Shown: positions 54,713-63,889 of the stretch, in pieces | Layout of the letters: the number at the start of each line of letters is the position of its first letter | Position numbering within the stretch: the stretch's first letter is position 1 | Assembly: GCA_004293045.1 (NCBI GenBank) | Contig: RDXY01000012.1 | Coordinates: 1-64,000, forward strand | Reading direction: 5' to 3' | Length of the DNA stretch: 64,000 nucleotides | DNA from: Flavobacteriia bacterium | GTDB taxonomy: Bacteria > Bacteroidota > Bacteroidia > Flavobacteriales > Flavobacteriaceae | The notes under the pieces: model-generated | Told to the model about the DNA's origin: nothing | Seen by the model: the letters and a program-made list of their open reading frames with translations, nothing else | The model's database searches: none | Position numbers and translations under genes: made by a program

Positions 54713-57610
54713 ATGAAACTATTTTATTCTATCTTTTTATTTTTATTTTTTTCAGCATCTTATGCTCAATTATCTACACTTAAGGGTGTTGTTATTGAAG
54801 AAAAAACAGGATTACCAGTTCCAGGAGCGGTAGTAAATTTAAAGAGTCCATCAAAAAATGTAATTACTGGGGCTGATGGGGTTTTTGTTTTTACAAAACT
54901 AGAGTCAGGAACTTACGAATTATTAATTAAAGCTTCAGGATATAATGACAAAGAAGTTGTGGAGATTGTTTTATTAGCAAATGATATTAATAGTTTAACT
55001 ATTACATTAGAGGAGAAAAGCAATGAAATTGAGCAAGTTGTTATTAAGTCAACAAAAGCGAAAGTAGAATCTGTAAAAGGGTTACTAACGTTACAAAAAA
55101 ATAGTACTACTGTTTCTGATGGTATTTCATCAGAAGCCATAAAACGCACACCAGATAGAAACACTTCAGATGTTTTAAAAAGAATTAATGGCGCTAGTGT
55201 TCAAGACAATAGATTTGTTATTGTTAGAGGGTTAAATGACAGGTATAATATGTCATTATTAAACGGCGCTCCACTTCCTAGTTCTGAACCAGATAGAAAA
55301 GCCTTTTCATTTGACATTTTTCCATCGAATATGTTGGACAATATAGTGATTACAAAAACAGCTTCTCCGGATCTTCCAGGTGATTTTGCAGGGGGAATTA
55401 TTCAAATTAGTTCAAAATCAGTTCCGGATAAAGATTTTCAATCTTTAACAGTAGGTTCTGGGTACAATACTATCACTACATTTAAGAATAAAAGATCGTA
55501 TGCTGGAAGTGGTACAGATTGGTTGGGCTTTGATAATGGTCAAAGAGCGTTACCATCTTCCATTCCAAATACTGATGCTTTTAATCAACTTTCGTATTTA
55601 GAAAAGGCAAATTTGGCTAAATCTTTTGAATATGATTGGAGAATAAATGATGAAACTTTTAAACCAAACACAAACTTTCAGTACACAATTGGTAGAAGTT
55701 TTGATATATCTCAAAAAAGATTAGGATTATTATTTGCTGTTTCCAATAGTGTATCTAATAATTATAATGAAATTGAAAGAAATGAATATAATAATGGTTT
55801 CAATACTTCGGAACTGCTATCTAAATTCAGCGACAGAAATTACAGTCAAGATGTTTTAACGAGTGCTTTAGCTAATTTTTCATTAAAATTTAATCCAAAT
55901 CATACTATTTCATTCAAGAATACATACAGTATAAACTCAGAAGACTTAGTAGTAGAAAGAGAGGGAAAAGCAGATGTAACAAACACCAATTTTACAAAAT
56001 CCGACGTTCGTTGGTTTACTAGTAACAAAATTTATTCTGGTCAATTTAATGGGGATCATTTTTTTACTACTAGCAATATCAAATTAAATTGGACCACTTT
56101 TTATAGTAATATTGTACGTTCAATACCAAATTTAAGAAGAAATGTATATTTAATTGCTGACCCGGATAGTCCAGATGTAGCCTTAAACACGCCTATTGCA
56201 CAGATTCCAGTTAACACTGGTGGTCCAGATTATGGTGGTGGTATGTTTTCATCAGAAAATCAAGAAGTAATTTATGGTGGAAAACTAGATGTTTCAAGAA
56301 AGTTTACTTTTGGTGATTTTGTAAACGATGTTAAAATAGGTGGTTTACTTCAAAAAAGAGACAGAGACTTTTTTGCTCGTCAATTGCAATATAATCAATT
56401 GCTTTCTGGTGGTACTTTTAACTCTAGTTTATTATCACTTCCTAATGAATCTATATTTAATAGCGCAAATATGGGTATCATATCTCCAGGAAATACGGGT
56501 TTTACTTTATTTGACTTATCTAAACCTACAGATAATTACAATGCAGGTTCTAATTTGAGTGCTTCTTATTTGATGTTTGATAATAGATACAAAAAACTTA
56601 GATTAGTATGGGGTTTACGTGTAGAAGATTTTACTCAATATTTAAATACTAGAGATGGAAATGGTAATATTATTAATTCTAAAACTAATGTAGTTGATTT
56701 TTTACCCTCAGCTAATTTTATTTATTCTGTTACATCAAAAGCTAATTTACGTGTAAGTTATTCGAAGACGTTAAATAGACCAGAGTTTAGAGAGTTAGCG
56801 CCTTTCGGATTTTATGATTTTACCACGCAGTTTTTTACACAAGGAAATCCTAATTTAGAAAGAGCTACAATTAAAAATTTTGATATAAGATATGATTTAT
56901 ATCCTGGAAAAGGACAATTGTTTTCAATTTCCTATTTTGTAAAACAATTCACAAATCCTATTGAAATTATTCAACAAGTAAATAATAAAACAATTACGTA
57001 CCAGAACGCTAAAAGTGCCAAAAATGCTGGTGTAGAAATTGAATTTAGAACACTTTTAAGTTCCTTATTTGGTTTAAGTGAGTCTAATGTTTTAGAGAAA
57101 TTTACTTTATTTTCAAATGCCGCTATAATAAATTCTGTAGTGGATGTTTCCAATGTTAATGAAGGAAATAAAGAAAAAGCAAGGCCTTTGCAGGGTCAAT
57201 CTCCATACATTTTTAATGCAGGTTTACAATTTAATGATAAAGACAGTGGTTTTATTTTTTCAACAAATGTAAATAGAGTTGGAAATAGAATTGCTATTGG
57301 TTCAAGTCAAGTAGAACCAGCAATTTGGGAAAAGTCAAGAACATTCCTTGATTTACAAATAGCTAAAGCTTTTTACAACAATAAAATAGAATTAAAATTA
57401 AATGTGCAAAACGTTTTAGCGCAAGATTTAATTTTCTATCAAAATAATTTTCAAAAAAATGCGCCACAGCAAAACTCAAATAGTGGAATTGAAATTTCAT
57501 CTTTTGGTGGTTCTTCTAGCCAGGATTATTATGATTCTAATGTAGATGATGCGCTATGGACTACTAAATTTGGAAGAAGTTTTTCTTTTTCCTTTACATA
57601 TAATTTTTAA
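54713..57610 (+). CDS. TonB-dependent outer-membrane receptor with carboxypeptidase-like N-domain
   Basis: The protein has 965 residues. The signal peptide is MKLFYSIFLFLFFSASYAQ. Next is a carboxypeptidase-regulatory-like domain (about 20-105, LKGVVIEEKTGLPVPGAVVNLKSPSKNVITGADGVFVF), then the plug (about 130-230: IKRTPDRNTSDVLKRINGASVQDNRFVIVRGLNDRYNMSLLNGAPLPSSEPDRKAFSFDIFPSNMLDNIVITKTASPDLPGDFAGG). The beta-barrel follows (for example RVSYSKTLNRPEFRELAPFGFYDF) and ends with the aromatic residues FSFTYNF. It is not SusC-like in its N-terminal signature, and the ligand is unknown. Its neighbour upstream is a T9SS surface protein likely to work with it. Confidence 0.93.
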   Translation: MKLFYSIFLFLFFSASYAQLSTLKGVVIEEKTGLPVPGAVVNLKSPSKNVITGADGVFVFTKLESGTYELLIKASGYNDKEVVEIVLLANDINSLTITLEEKSNEIEQVVIKSTKAKVESVKGLLTLQKNSTTVSDGISSEAIKRTPDRNTSDVLKRINGASVQDNRFVIVRGLNDRYNMSLLNGAPLPSSEPDRKAFSFDIFPSNMLDNIVITKTASPDLPGDFAGGIIQISSKSVPDKDFQSLTVGSGYNTITTFKNKRSYAGSGTDWLGFDNGQRALPSSIPNTDAFNQLSYLEKANLAKSFEYDWRINDETFKPNTNFQYTIGRSFDISQKRLGLLFAVSNSVSNNYNEIERNEYNNGFNTSELLSKFSDRNYSQDVLTSALANFSLKFNPNHTISFKNTYSINSEDLVVEREGKADVTNTNFTKSDVRWFTSNKIYSGQFNGDHFFTTSNIKLNWTTFYSNIVRSIPNLRRNVYLIADPDSPDVALNTPIAQIPVNTGGPDYGGGMFSSENQEVIYGGKLDVSRKFTFGDFVNDVKIGGLLQKRDRDFFARQLQYNQLLSGGTFNSSLLSLPNESIFNSANMGIISPGNTGFTLFDLSKPTDNYNAGSNLSASYLMFDNRYKKLRLVWGLRVEDFTQYLNTRDGNGNIINSKTNVVDFLPSANFIYSVTSKANLRVSYSKTLNRPEFRELAPFGFYDFTTQFFTQGNPNLERATIKNFDIRYDLYPGKGQLFSISYFVKQFTNPIEIIQQVNNKTITYQNAKSAKNAGVEIEFRTLLSSLFGLSESNVLEKFTLFSNAAIINSVVDVSNVNEGNKEKARPLQGQSPYIFNAGLQFNDKDSGFIFSTNVNRVGNRIAIGSSQVEPAIWEKSRTFLDLQIAKAFYNNKIELKLNVQNVLAQDLIFYQNNFQKNAPQQNSNSGIEISSFGGSSSQDYYDSNVDDALWTTKFGRSFSFSFTYNF

Positions 57611-57644
57611 TATTAAAAGTCAAATAATTATTACCAGTTTAAAA

Positions 57645-57652
57645 TATTTTTG
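57645..57652 (+). promoter_or_regulatory. -7 element (TATTTTTG) before the GH1-like gene
   Basis: An exact TAnnTTTG match, 9 bases before the ATG at 57662. It overlaps an in-frame TTG at 57650. Confidence 0.4.
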
Positions 57653-57661
57653 ATTCATTTA

Positions 57662-58510
57662 ATGGAACTTGATAGATTTAGTGCTTCATTTAAAATACAT
57701 TTTCTATGGTCAAAAATTTTACCGTCAGGAGAGGGGGAGTTTAACCTTGATGAATTTGATAAATATAATGAGGTTATTAACGAGTGTATTAATAATGGTT
57801 TAACTCCATATATAGTAATTTGTAGTGGTGATTTACCAGCAAAAATTAAAAGTATGGGCGGTTGGTCCAATAGAGATATTTTAATGTTATTTGAATATTA
57901 TGTTGGTATTTGTGTAGAGAAATTTAAAGACAGAGTTCACCATTGGATTTTATTTAATAATCCTAATAATATCTGTGGTTCATTTTATTTTTTAGGCTTA
58001 AAGTCAAAATATCGTTATGGTATGGACAAATTTATCCCGAATGTTCATCACATACTATTATGTCATTCTGTCGGCTTTAATAAAATAAAGAAAATTGACT
58101 CTAAGGCTATAGTTGGAACGAATTTATTATTTACTAATTTAATTCCAATTAATCCCTTACAGCCCAATGTTGCTTCGGCTATCCGTGCAGATTGTTTACT
58201 TCATAGTTTGTTTGTTGAGCCATTTCTGGGGTTAGGCTATCCTTATAAAGTATTGCCGTTTTTGAGTAAGATAAAAAAGTATTTTTTAGAAGACGATTTA
58301 ATCCATATTATTGTCAACTTAGATTTTATAAGCTTAGATTTTAATGATAACGTATTGGTTAAACATAATTCTTATTTGCCGTTTACTAATGCTAGTATAA
58401 TTAGTAATTTATTAGATGACAATCATAAGAAATCATCAAACATTAATTATAATGTGATTAAAAAGTTTAGTATGTACGAAAACATCAATAAGATAATTCT
58501 TATTAATTAA
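57662..58510 (+). CDS. degenerate GH1 (beta-glucosidase-like) protein lacking catalytic residues
   Basis: A 282-residue protein. RFSASFKIHFLWSKILPSGEGEFN, VINECINNGLTPYIVICSGDLPAKIKSMGGWSNRDILMLFEYYVGICVEKFKDRVHHWILFNNPNNICG, HHILLCHSVG and AIRADCLLHSLFVEPFLGLGYP align well with GH1 beta-glucosidases. The acid/base motif TFNEP reads LFNNP, so the catalytic Glu is Asn. The N-terminal 50 or so residues of the family are missing, and the sequence ends before the nucleophile motif (ITENG). It has no signal peptide. It is probably an inactive relative or a pseudogene remnant; a binding role cannot be excluded. It lies between the TonB receptor and OmpA genes. Confidence 0.75.
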   Translation: MELDRFSASFKIHFLWSKILPSGEGEFNLDEFDKYNEVINECINNGLTPYIVICSGDLPAKIKSMGGWSNRDILMLFEYYVGICVEKFKDRVHHWILFNNPNNICGSFYFLGLKSKYRYGMDKFIPNVHHILLCHSVGFNKIKKIDSKAIVGTNLLFTNLIPINPLQPNVASAIRADCLLHSLFVEPFLGLGYPYKVLPFLSKIKKYFLEDDLIHIIVNLDFISLDFNDNVLVKHNSYLPFTNASIISNLLDDNHKKSSNINYNVIKKFSMYENINKIILIN

Positions 58511-58730
58511 ATTATTATAGATAAGTAAATCTATTTTTATTTTTTTGTGATTTATAATTGATTTTTTTCTAAAAATTCTAATTCATATATTAAAGTTGCT
58601 GTTTTTTATTAAAATAGCAATTGTCATTAAGTTTAGTTTTGATAGTTACTGTTATTTATTATTATTTTCGTTTGATGATGATGATTACTTGTATTTATTA
58701 AGCTTAATTTTTTTTTCTAAAAAAAATAAT

Positions 58731-58738
58731 TATATTTG
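58731..58738 (+). promoter_or_regulatory. -7 element (TATATTTG) of the OmpA gene
   Basis: An exact TAnnTTTG match 22 bases before the ATG at 58761. It excludes the upstream open frame (from 58596) as the coding start. Confidence 0.55.
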
Positions 58739-58760
58739 CATAAATTTTATTAATACTATC

Positions 58761-60308
58761 ATGAAGAAAATAATTACAATACTAGTTTTACTAGTTTCTT
58801 TTAATCTTGGTTTTTCACAAGAAGAAAAAAACAAAGACAATAACGAACAAAAAACACCTATTGCAAAAAAAGAAAAAGAATACAACACTTGGTCTGTAAA
58901 CTTTAATTTTGGTACTAATATTCCTGTTGGGCCATTTAATGAAGGGTACTATGCCTTAACAGATGACTTTTTTACCCAACCTGAATTCAATCATTTTGAT
59001 TTAAATGTTAGAAAAATGTTTAACACTAAATTTGGTTTGATGTTTGATTTCGGCTACGATAATTTCGACAATTCTAATGACAGTAAACCTTTTAGTAACA
59101 ACATGTACAGAACTACACTTCAGGGTGTGATGAATTTACATCATGTGTTGAATTTTGAAGAGTTTACTAGAAAATTTGGATTACAATTTCATACAGGAGC
59201 TGGTTTTTCTTATTTAGTTGCACCTAATTATACTACTACTTTTAATCATTATGATAATATATTTAGCGTGTTAACGGGTATGACTGGTTTAATTAAAATC
59301 AGTGATAGATTTGCGATGAATGTTGATTTTACCATGTCTAAAAACTTCTCACATCATCATACCTTAGATGGTACACTTTACATAGATCCAATTAATCCTA
59401 GTAATGCAAGAACTGGTTTGGTTTATAACACTACTGTAGGTTTAACCTATTACATTGGTAAAAAACAAACGCATGCAGATTGGTATATAGGCGAAAAGAA
59501 GGAAGACAAAATGGATGATTTATTAGCCCGTATTCAAGATTTAGAAAATAAATTGAAAGATACTGATGGTGATGGCATTCCTGATTTAGAAGATGCTTGT
59601 GTTGATAAAGCAGGAACTAAGCAATTACGCAAAGACGGTTGTCCTGATTCTGATGGTGATGGCATAGTGGATTGTGATGATAAATGTCCTACGGTTAAAG
59701 GTCCAACGGAAAACATTGGATGTCCATGGCCAGATACAGATGGTGATGGTGTAACCGATAATATTGATATCTGCTCAGCTGTAAAAGGAGAAGTTAACAA
59801 CGCGGGTTGTCCATTAGTTGATTTAGATGGTGATGGAATACCAGATTACGATCGCGATGGTGATAAAGTTCCGGATCAAAAAGACAAATGTCCAGATGTA
59901 AAAGGTTATGTAGAATTCAATGGATGTTTAGAAATACCTGCAACAGATCTTAAGAGATTGTACGATTTATCAAGAGTAATTTTATTCCATGTTGATAAAT
60001 ACTCATTCCAATCTCGTAGTTATCCTAAAATGGATGAGGTTGTTGCCTTTATGAAAGAATATCCTGATGCAAGATTTAGTATAGAAGGTCATACAGATTG
60101 GGACAATACAGATAGTTATAATGAAAGATTGTCATTCAACAGGGTAACTGCTGTTAAGAATTATTTAATTAAAAAAGGAATTGATCTTTCTCGTCTAGAA
60201 ATAGCTTGGTATGGTGAATCAAGACCAATTGATACAAATACTACTATTCAAGGTAAAGCTAATAATAGAAGAGTTGAACTAAACTTTATTAGACCTGTTA
60301 AAAAGTAA
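58761..60308 (+). CDS. OmpA-family outer-membrane protein with thrombospondin type 3 repeats
   Basis: 515 residues. Signal peptide MKKIITILVLLVSFNLGFSQ, then an eight-stranded-type beta-barrel (about 45-240), a linker, and calcium-binding thrombospondin type 3 repeats (DTDGDGIPDLEDACVD, DSDGDGIVDCDDKCPT, DTDGDGVTDNIDICSA, DLDGDGIPDYDRDGDKVPDQKDKCPD). The C-terminal OmpA domain (ILFHVDKYSFQSRSYPKMDEVVAFMKEYPDARFSIEGHTDWDNTDSYNERLSFNRVTAVKNYLIKKGIDLSRLEIAWYGESRPI, NNRRVEL) binds peptidoglycan. Abundant surface proteins of this design are common in flavobacteria. Confidence 0.94.
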   Translation: MKKIITILVLLVSFNLGFSQEEKNKDNNEQKTPIAKKEKEYNTWSVNFNFGTNIPVGPFNEGYYALTDDFFTQPEFNHFDLNVRKMFNTKFGLMFDFGYDNFDNSNDSKPFSNNMYRTTLQGVMNLHHVLNFEEFTRKFGLQFHTGAGFSYLVAPNYTTTFNHYDNIFSVLTGMTGLIKISDRFAMNVDFTMSKNFSHHHTLDGTLYIDPINPSNARTGLVYNTTVGLTYYIGKKQTHADWYIGEKKEDKMDDLLARIQDLENKLKDTDGDGIPDLEDACVDKAGTKQLRKDGCPDSDGDGIVDCDDKCPTVKGPTENIGCPWPDTDGDGVTDNIDICSAVKGEVNNAGCPLVDLDGDGIPDYDRDGDKVPDQKDKCPDVKGYVEFNGCLEIPATDLKRLYDLSRVILFHVDKYSFQSRSYPKMDEVVAFMKEYPDARFSIEGHTDWDNTDSYNERLSFNRVTAVKNYLIKKGIDLSRLEIAWYGESRPIDTNTTIQGKANNRRVELNFIRPVKK

Positions 60309-60326
60309 TTTATTATAATTTTGAAT

Positions 60327-60358
60327 AATTAGGGGGAGTTTAATCCCCCTAATTGTTT
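60327..60358 (+). terminator. terminator of the OmpA gene
   Basis: AATTAGGGGGA and TCCCCCTAATT form a perfect 11-bp stem around GTTTAA, with a T-rich tail. Confidence 0.85.
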
Positions 60359-60442
60359 TAAATATGTCTTTTTTATGTTTGTAAAAAACAAAGAAGTTAA
60401 TCGTATTTAAAAAAATTATTGTTAATTAAATTTCTAATAATA

Positions 60443-61414
60443 ATGGGTACAATTTTAATTACTGGAGGTGCCGGTTTTATCGGATCTAATCTCTGTGAAT
60501 ATTTTTTAAAAAAAGGTTATAGCGTTACTTGTTTAGATAATTTTTCAACAGGTCATCGTCATAATATTGATTCTTTACTTGATAATCCTAACTTTACTTT
60601 ACTTGAAGGGGATATAAGAAATTTCGAAACATGCGCTTTAGCTGTTCAAGGTAAAGAGTACGTTTTACACCAAGCCGCATTAGGTTCTGTACCCAGATCA
60701 ATAAATGACCCTATTACAAGTAATGATGTAAATGTTTCAGGATTTTTAAACATGTTAGTGGCTTCAAGAGACGCACAAGTTAAAAGATTTGTGTATGCTG
60801 CAAGCTCATCAACGTATGGAGATTCAACACATTTACCTAAAGTTGAAGAGGTAATTGGAAAACCATTATCGCCTTATGCAATTACCAAATATGTTAATGA
60901 GTTGTATGCTGATATTTTTTCAAAAACTTATGGTTTGGAATGTATAGGATTAAGGTATTTTAATGTTTTTGGTAGAAAACAAGATCCCAATGGAGCCTAT
61001 GCTGCCGTAATTCCAAAATTTGTAATGCAATTAATGCAACATGAAAGCCCTTTAATAAATGGAACTGGAGATTTTTCTAGGGATTTTACGTATATAGACA
61101 ATGTGATTCAGATGAATGAACTTGCGATGCTTGCAACAAATGTTAACGCAATAAATACAGTTTATAATACTGCTGTTGGCGATCGAACAACATTGAACGA
61201 GCTAGTAAGTTATTTAAAAGAGTTTTTATCAGAAAAAGACCCAGCTATTGCTGATATTCAAGTACTTTACGGTCCAAATAGAGCAGGTGATATTCCGCAT
61301 TCTTTAGCCTCAATAGCAAAGGCACAAAAATTATTAGACTATAATCCCACCCATAAAATACGTGAAGGAATAAAAGAAGCAGTACAATGGTATTGGAATA
61401 ATTTAAAAGAATAA
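60443..61414 (+). CDS. UDP-N-acetylglucosamine 4-epimerase (WbpP/TviC-like)
   Basis: The protein has 323 residues from the ATG at 60443; the frame is open 24 bases further but GTILITGGAGFIGSNLCEY is the natural start. It is an extended SDR with the NAD motif GGAGFIGS, catalytic SSSTYGDS and YAITK (Tyr-x-x-x-Lys). HQAALGSVPRSINDPITSNDVNVSGFLNMLVASRDAQVKRFVYAASSSTYG matches WbpP/TviC, which equilibrates UDP-GlcNAc and UDP-GalNAc or their uronic acids. It precedes the TviB-like dehydrogenase, the usual partner. Confidence 0.87.
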   Translation: MGTILITGGAGFIGSNLCEYFLKKGYSVTCLDNFSTGHRHNIDSLLDNPNFTLLEGDIRNFETCALAVQGKEYVLHQAALGSVPRSINDPITSNDVNVSGFLNMLVASRDAQVKRFVYAASSSTYGDSTHLPKVEEVIGKPLSPYAITKYVNELYADIFSKTYGLECIGLRYFNVFGRKQDPNGAYAAVIPKFVMQLMQHESPLINGTGDFSRDFTYIDNVIQMNELAMLATNVNAINTVYNTAVGDRTTLNELVSYLKEFLSEKDPAIADIQVLYGPNRAGDIPHSLASIAKAQKLLDYNPTHKIREGIKEAVQWYWNNLKE

Positions 61415-61492
61415 GATAATTATTATAAAAAAATAAAAGTTAAGAATACAGCATTTTATTATAAAAAGTGCATCGAACACAAAATTTAGTAC

Positions 61493-62782
61493 ATGAAAAA
61501 TATTGCCATCATTGGATTAGGTTACGTAGGGCTTCCACTAGCTAGATTATTTGCTACAAAATACCCTGTTATTGGGTTTGATATTAATCAAAATCGTATT
61601 AATGAATTACGCTCGGGTACGGATAGTACTTTAGAAGTCTCTGATGACATTTTGCAAGCCGTTTTAGTAAAAGAAAACCCAGTTGCTTCTAGCGAGTTGA
61701 GTACTGGGTTGTTTTGTTCATTTGATATAACAGACATTCAAGAATGTAATTATTTCATAGTTACGGTACCTACACCAGTAGATAAAAATAACCGTCCCGA
61801 TTTAACCCCTTTGTACAAAGCAAGCGAAACAGTAGGAAAGGTATTAAAGAAAGGCGATATTGTAATTTACGAATCAACAGTCTATCCTGGTGCTACTGAA
61901 GAAGAATGTATTCCAGTTTTAGAACGAGTAAGTGGTTTAAAATTTAATGTGGATTTTTTCGCAGGCTATTCACCAGAACGAATTAATCCTGGAGATAAAG
62001 AACATACCGTTGAAAAAATTCTGAAAGTCACTTCAGGTTCAACACCTGAAATGGGTCAAAAAGTAGATGCCCTTTACAAAAGTGTAATTACGGCCGGAAC
62101 CCATCTAGCCCCTACTATTAAGGTGGCAGAAGCAGCTAAAGTTATTGAAAATTCGCAAAGAGATATTAATATTGCTTTTGTTAATGAATTAGCAAAGATT
62201 TTCAATTTATTGGAAATCGATACCCACGCAGTCCTAGAGGCAGCCGGTACTAAGTGGAACTTTTTACCTTTTAAACCAGGTTTAGTAGGCGGACATTGTA
62301 TTGGAGTGGATCCGTACTATTTGGCCCAGAAAGCCCAAGAAGCGGGCTACCATCCTGAAATCATATTAGCTGGTAGAAGATTAAATGACAGTATGGGAGA
62401 ATATGTAGCTTCTCAAGTAGTGAAATTAATGATTAAAAAAGGAATTGCTATTAATGGCGCTGCGTTACTACTATTAGGTATTACATTTAAAGAAAATTGC
62501 CCAGATGTACGTAACACTAAGATTGTGGATGTAGTCAAAGCATTAGAAGACTATGGAATTAATGTAACGATATATGACCCATGGGCTAATCCTTCAGAAG
62601 TACAGCACGAATATAATATAACCTGTTATTCTGAACTTGCTTCAGAATCTACATTCGATACAATTGTTTTAGGAGTATCGCATAATGAGTTTGTAGATTT
62701 GAATTTAGCACCATTATTAAATGAAAATGGGGTAATTTATGATGTAAAAGGCGTATTGAAAAATAGCGACAGTAAATTATAA
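61493..62782 (+). CDS. nucleotide-sugar dehydrogenase (TviB/WbpO-like)
   Basis: The protein has 429 residues. The Rossmann motif is [24 protein letters not shown] (1-24), and the catalytic cysteine lies in [27 protein letters not shown] (about 260-286). [53 protein letters not shown] is typical of UDP-sugar dehydrogenases of the VipA/TviB class. It oxidises the C6 of UDP-HexNAc to the uronic acid using two NAD+. With the epimerase it would make UDP-N-acetylgalactosaminuronic acid. WecB follows 17 bases downstream. Confidence 0.92.
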   Translation: MKNIAIIGLGYVGLPLARLFATKYPVIGFDINQNRINELRSGTDSTLEVSDDILQAVLVKENPVASSELSTGLFCSFDITDIQECNYFIVTVPTPVDKNNRPDLTPLYKASETVGKVLKKGDIVIYESTVYPGATEEECIPVLERVSGLKFNVDFFAGYSPERINPGDKEHTVEKILKVTSGSTPEMGQKVDALYKSVITAGTHLAPTIKVAEAAKVIENSQRDINIAFVNELAKIFNLLEIDTHAVLEAAGTKWNFLPFKPGLVGGHCIGVDPYYLAQKAQEAGYHPEIILAGRRLNDSMGEYVASQVVKLMIKKGIAINGAALLLLGITFKENCPDVRNTKIVDVVKALEDYGINVTIYDPWANPSEVQHEYNITCYSELASESTFDTIVLGVSHNEFVDLNLAPLLNENGVIYDVKGVLKNSDSKL

Positions 62783-62799
62783 TAACTTAGAATAAGCGT

Positions 62800-63885
62800 A
62801 TGAAAATTACTTTAATTGCTGGTGCACGACCTAATTTTATGAAAATAGCTCCTGTTATTCATGCTATTCATAAAGAACAAAATAATGGATCTGATATTCA
62901 GTATCGTTTAGTACATACAGGTCAGCACTACGATAAAGCAATGAGTGATACTTTCTTTGAAGAATTAAACATTCCCAATCCTCATGCTAATTTAGGATGC
63001 GGTGGTGGTAGTCAAGCAGAACAAACGGCTGCTATAATGATTGCTTTTGAAAAAGAATTAATCGATAATCCTGTCGACTTGGTTGTGGTGGTTGGAGATG
63101 TAACTTCAACTATGGCTTGTAGCATTGTGGCAAAAAAGTTACATACCAAAGTAGCACATATTGAAGCCGGAATACGAAGTTGGGATCTATCTATGCCAGA
63201 AGAAATCAATCGTCTGGTGACAGATGCTATTACCGATTACTTTTTTACAACTTCTGAAGTAGCGAATAAAAACTTGCTAAATACAGGGGTTAAAAAAGAT
63301 CAAATCTTTTTTGTGGGAAATGTAATGATTGATACCTTACTTGCCAACAGACCTAAATTTTCAAAACCTGAAATTTTTGATCAATTAGCTTTAAAAGAGA
63401 AAGAATATTTAATGCTTACGATGCATCGACCAGCAAATGTTGATGCTGCAGAAAAGCTTAAAACCACCATGCAAGAAATTATAAATAATGTGCATGGATT
63501 GCCTATTATTTTTCCTATTCATCCCAGAACAGCAAAGATTTTTTCTGACTTAGGAATTGAGGCTGATAATTTGTTTATAGTAAACCCTATGGGCTATTTA
63601 GAATTCAATTATTTAGTTGAAAAAGCCAAAGCCGTAATTACAGATTCAGGAGGTATAACGGAAGAAACTACCGTAATGGGTGTGCCTTGTATCACACTTC
63701 GTGACAATACAGAACGACCAGAAACCATAACCATTGGAACCAATGAATTAATTGGTACAGCTCCTGATAAAATTAAACCAACATTAGATAAATTATTTGA
63801 TGGTCAATGGAAAAAAGGAGGCATACCCGAGTTATGGGATGGAAAAGCGGCTGAGAGAATTGTAAATATAGTCCAGCTATTTTAA
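62800..63885 (+). CDS. wecB: non-hydrolysing UDP-N-acetylglucosamine 2-epimerase
   Basis: The protein has 361 residues. MKITLIAGARPNFMKIAPVIHAI, RLVHTGQHYDKAMSDTFFEELNIPNPHANLG, VVVVGDVTSTMACSIVAKKLHTKVAHIEAGIRSWDLSMPEEINRLVTDAITDYFFT and GGITEETTVMGVPCITLRDNTERPETITIGTN are the family signatures. It interconverts UDP-GlcNAc and UDP-ManNAc, a precursor of enterobacterial-common-antigen-type and capsule sugars. It is the third of a sugar-nucleotide operon and is followed by a flippase gene after 4 bases. Confidence 0.94.
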   Translation: MKITLIAGARPNFMKIAPVIHAIHKEQNNGSDIQYRLVHTGQHYDKAMSDTFFEELNIPNPHANLGCGGGSQAEQTAAIMIAFEKELIDNPVDLVVVVGDVTSTMACSIVAKKLHTKVAHIEAGIRSWDLSMPEEINRLVTDAITDYFFTTSEVANKNLLNTGVKKDQIFFVGNVMIDTLLANRPKFSKPEIFDQLALKEKEYLMLTMHRPANVDAAEKLKTTMQEIINNVHGLPIIFPIHPRTAKIFSDLGIEADNLFIVNPMGYLEFNYLVEKAKAVITDSGGITEETTVMGVPCITLRDNTERPETITIGTNELIGTAPDKIKPTLDKLFDGQWKKGGIPELWDGKAAERIVNIVQLF

Positions 63886-63889
63886 ATAA

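Noticed and set aside
57650..57661. TTG as start of the GH1-like gene
   Set aside because: It overlaps the TATTTTTG promoter-like element; the ATG at 57662 is preferred.
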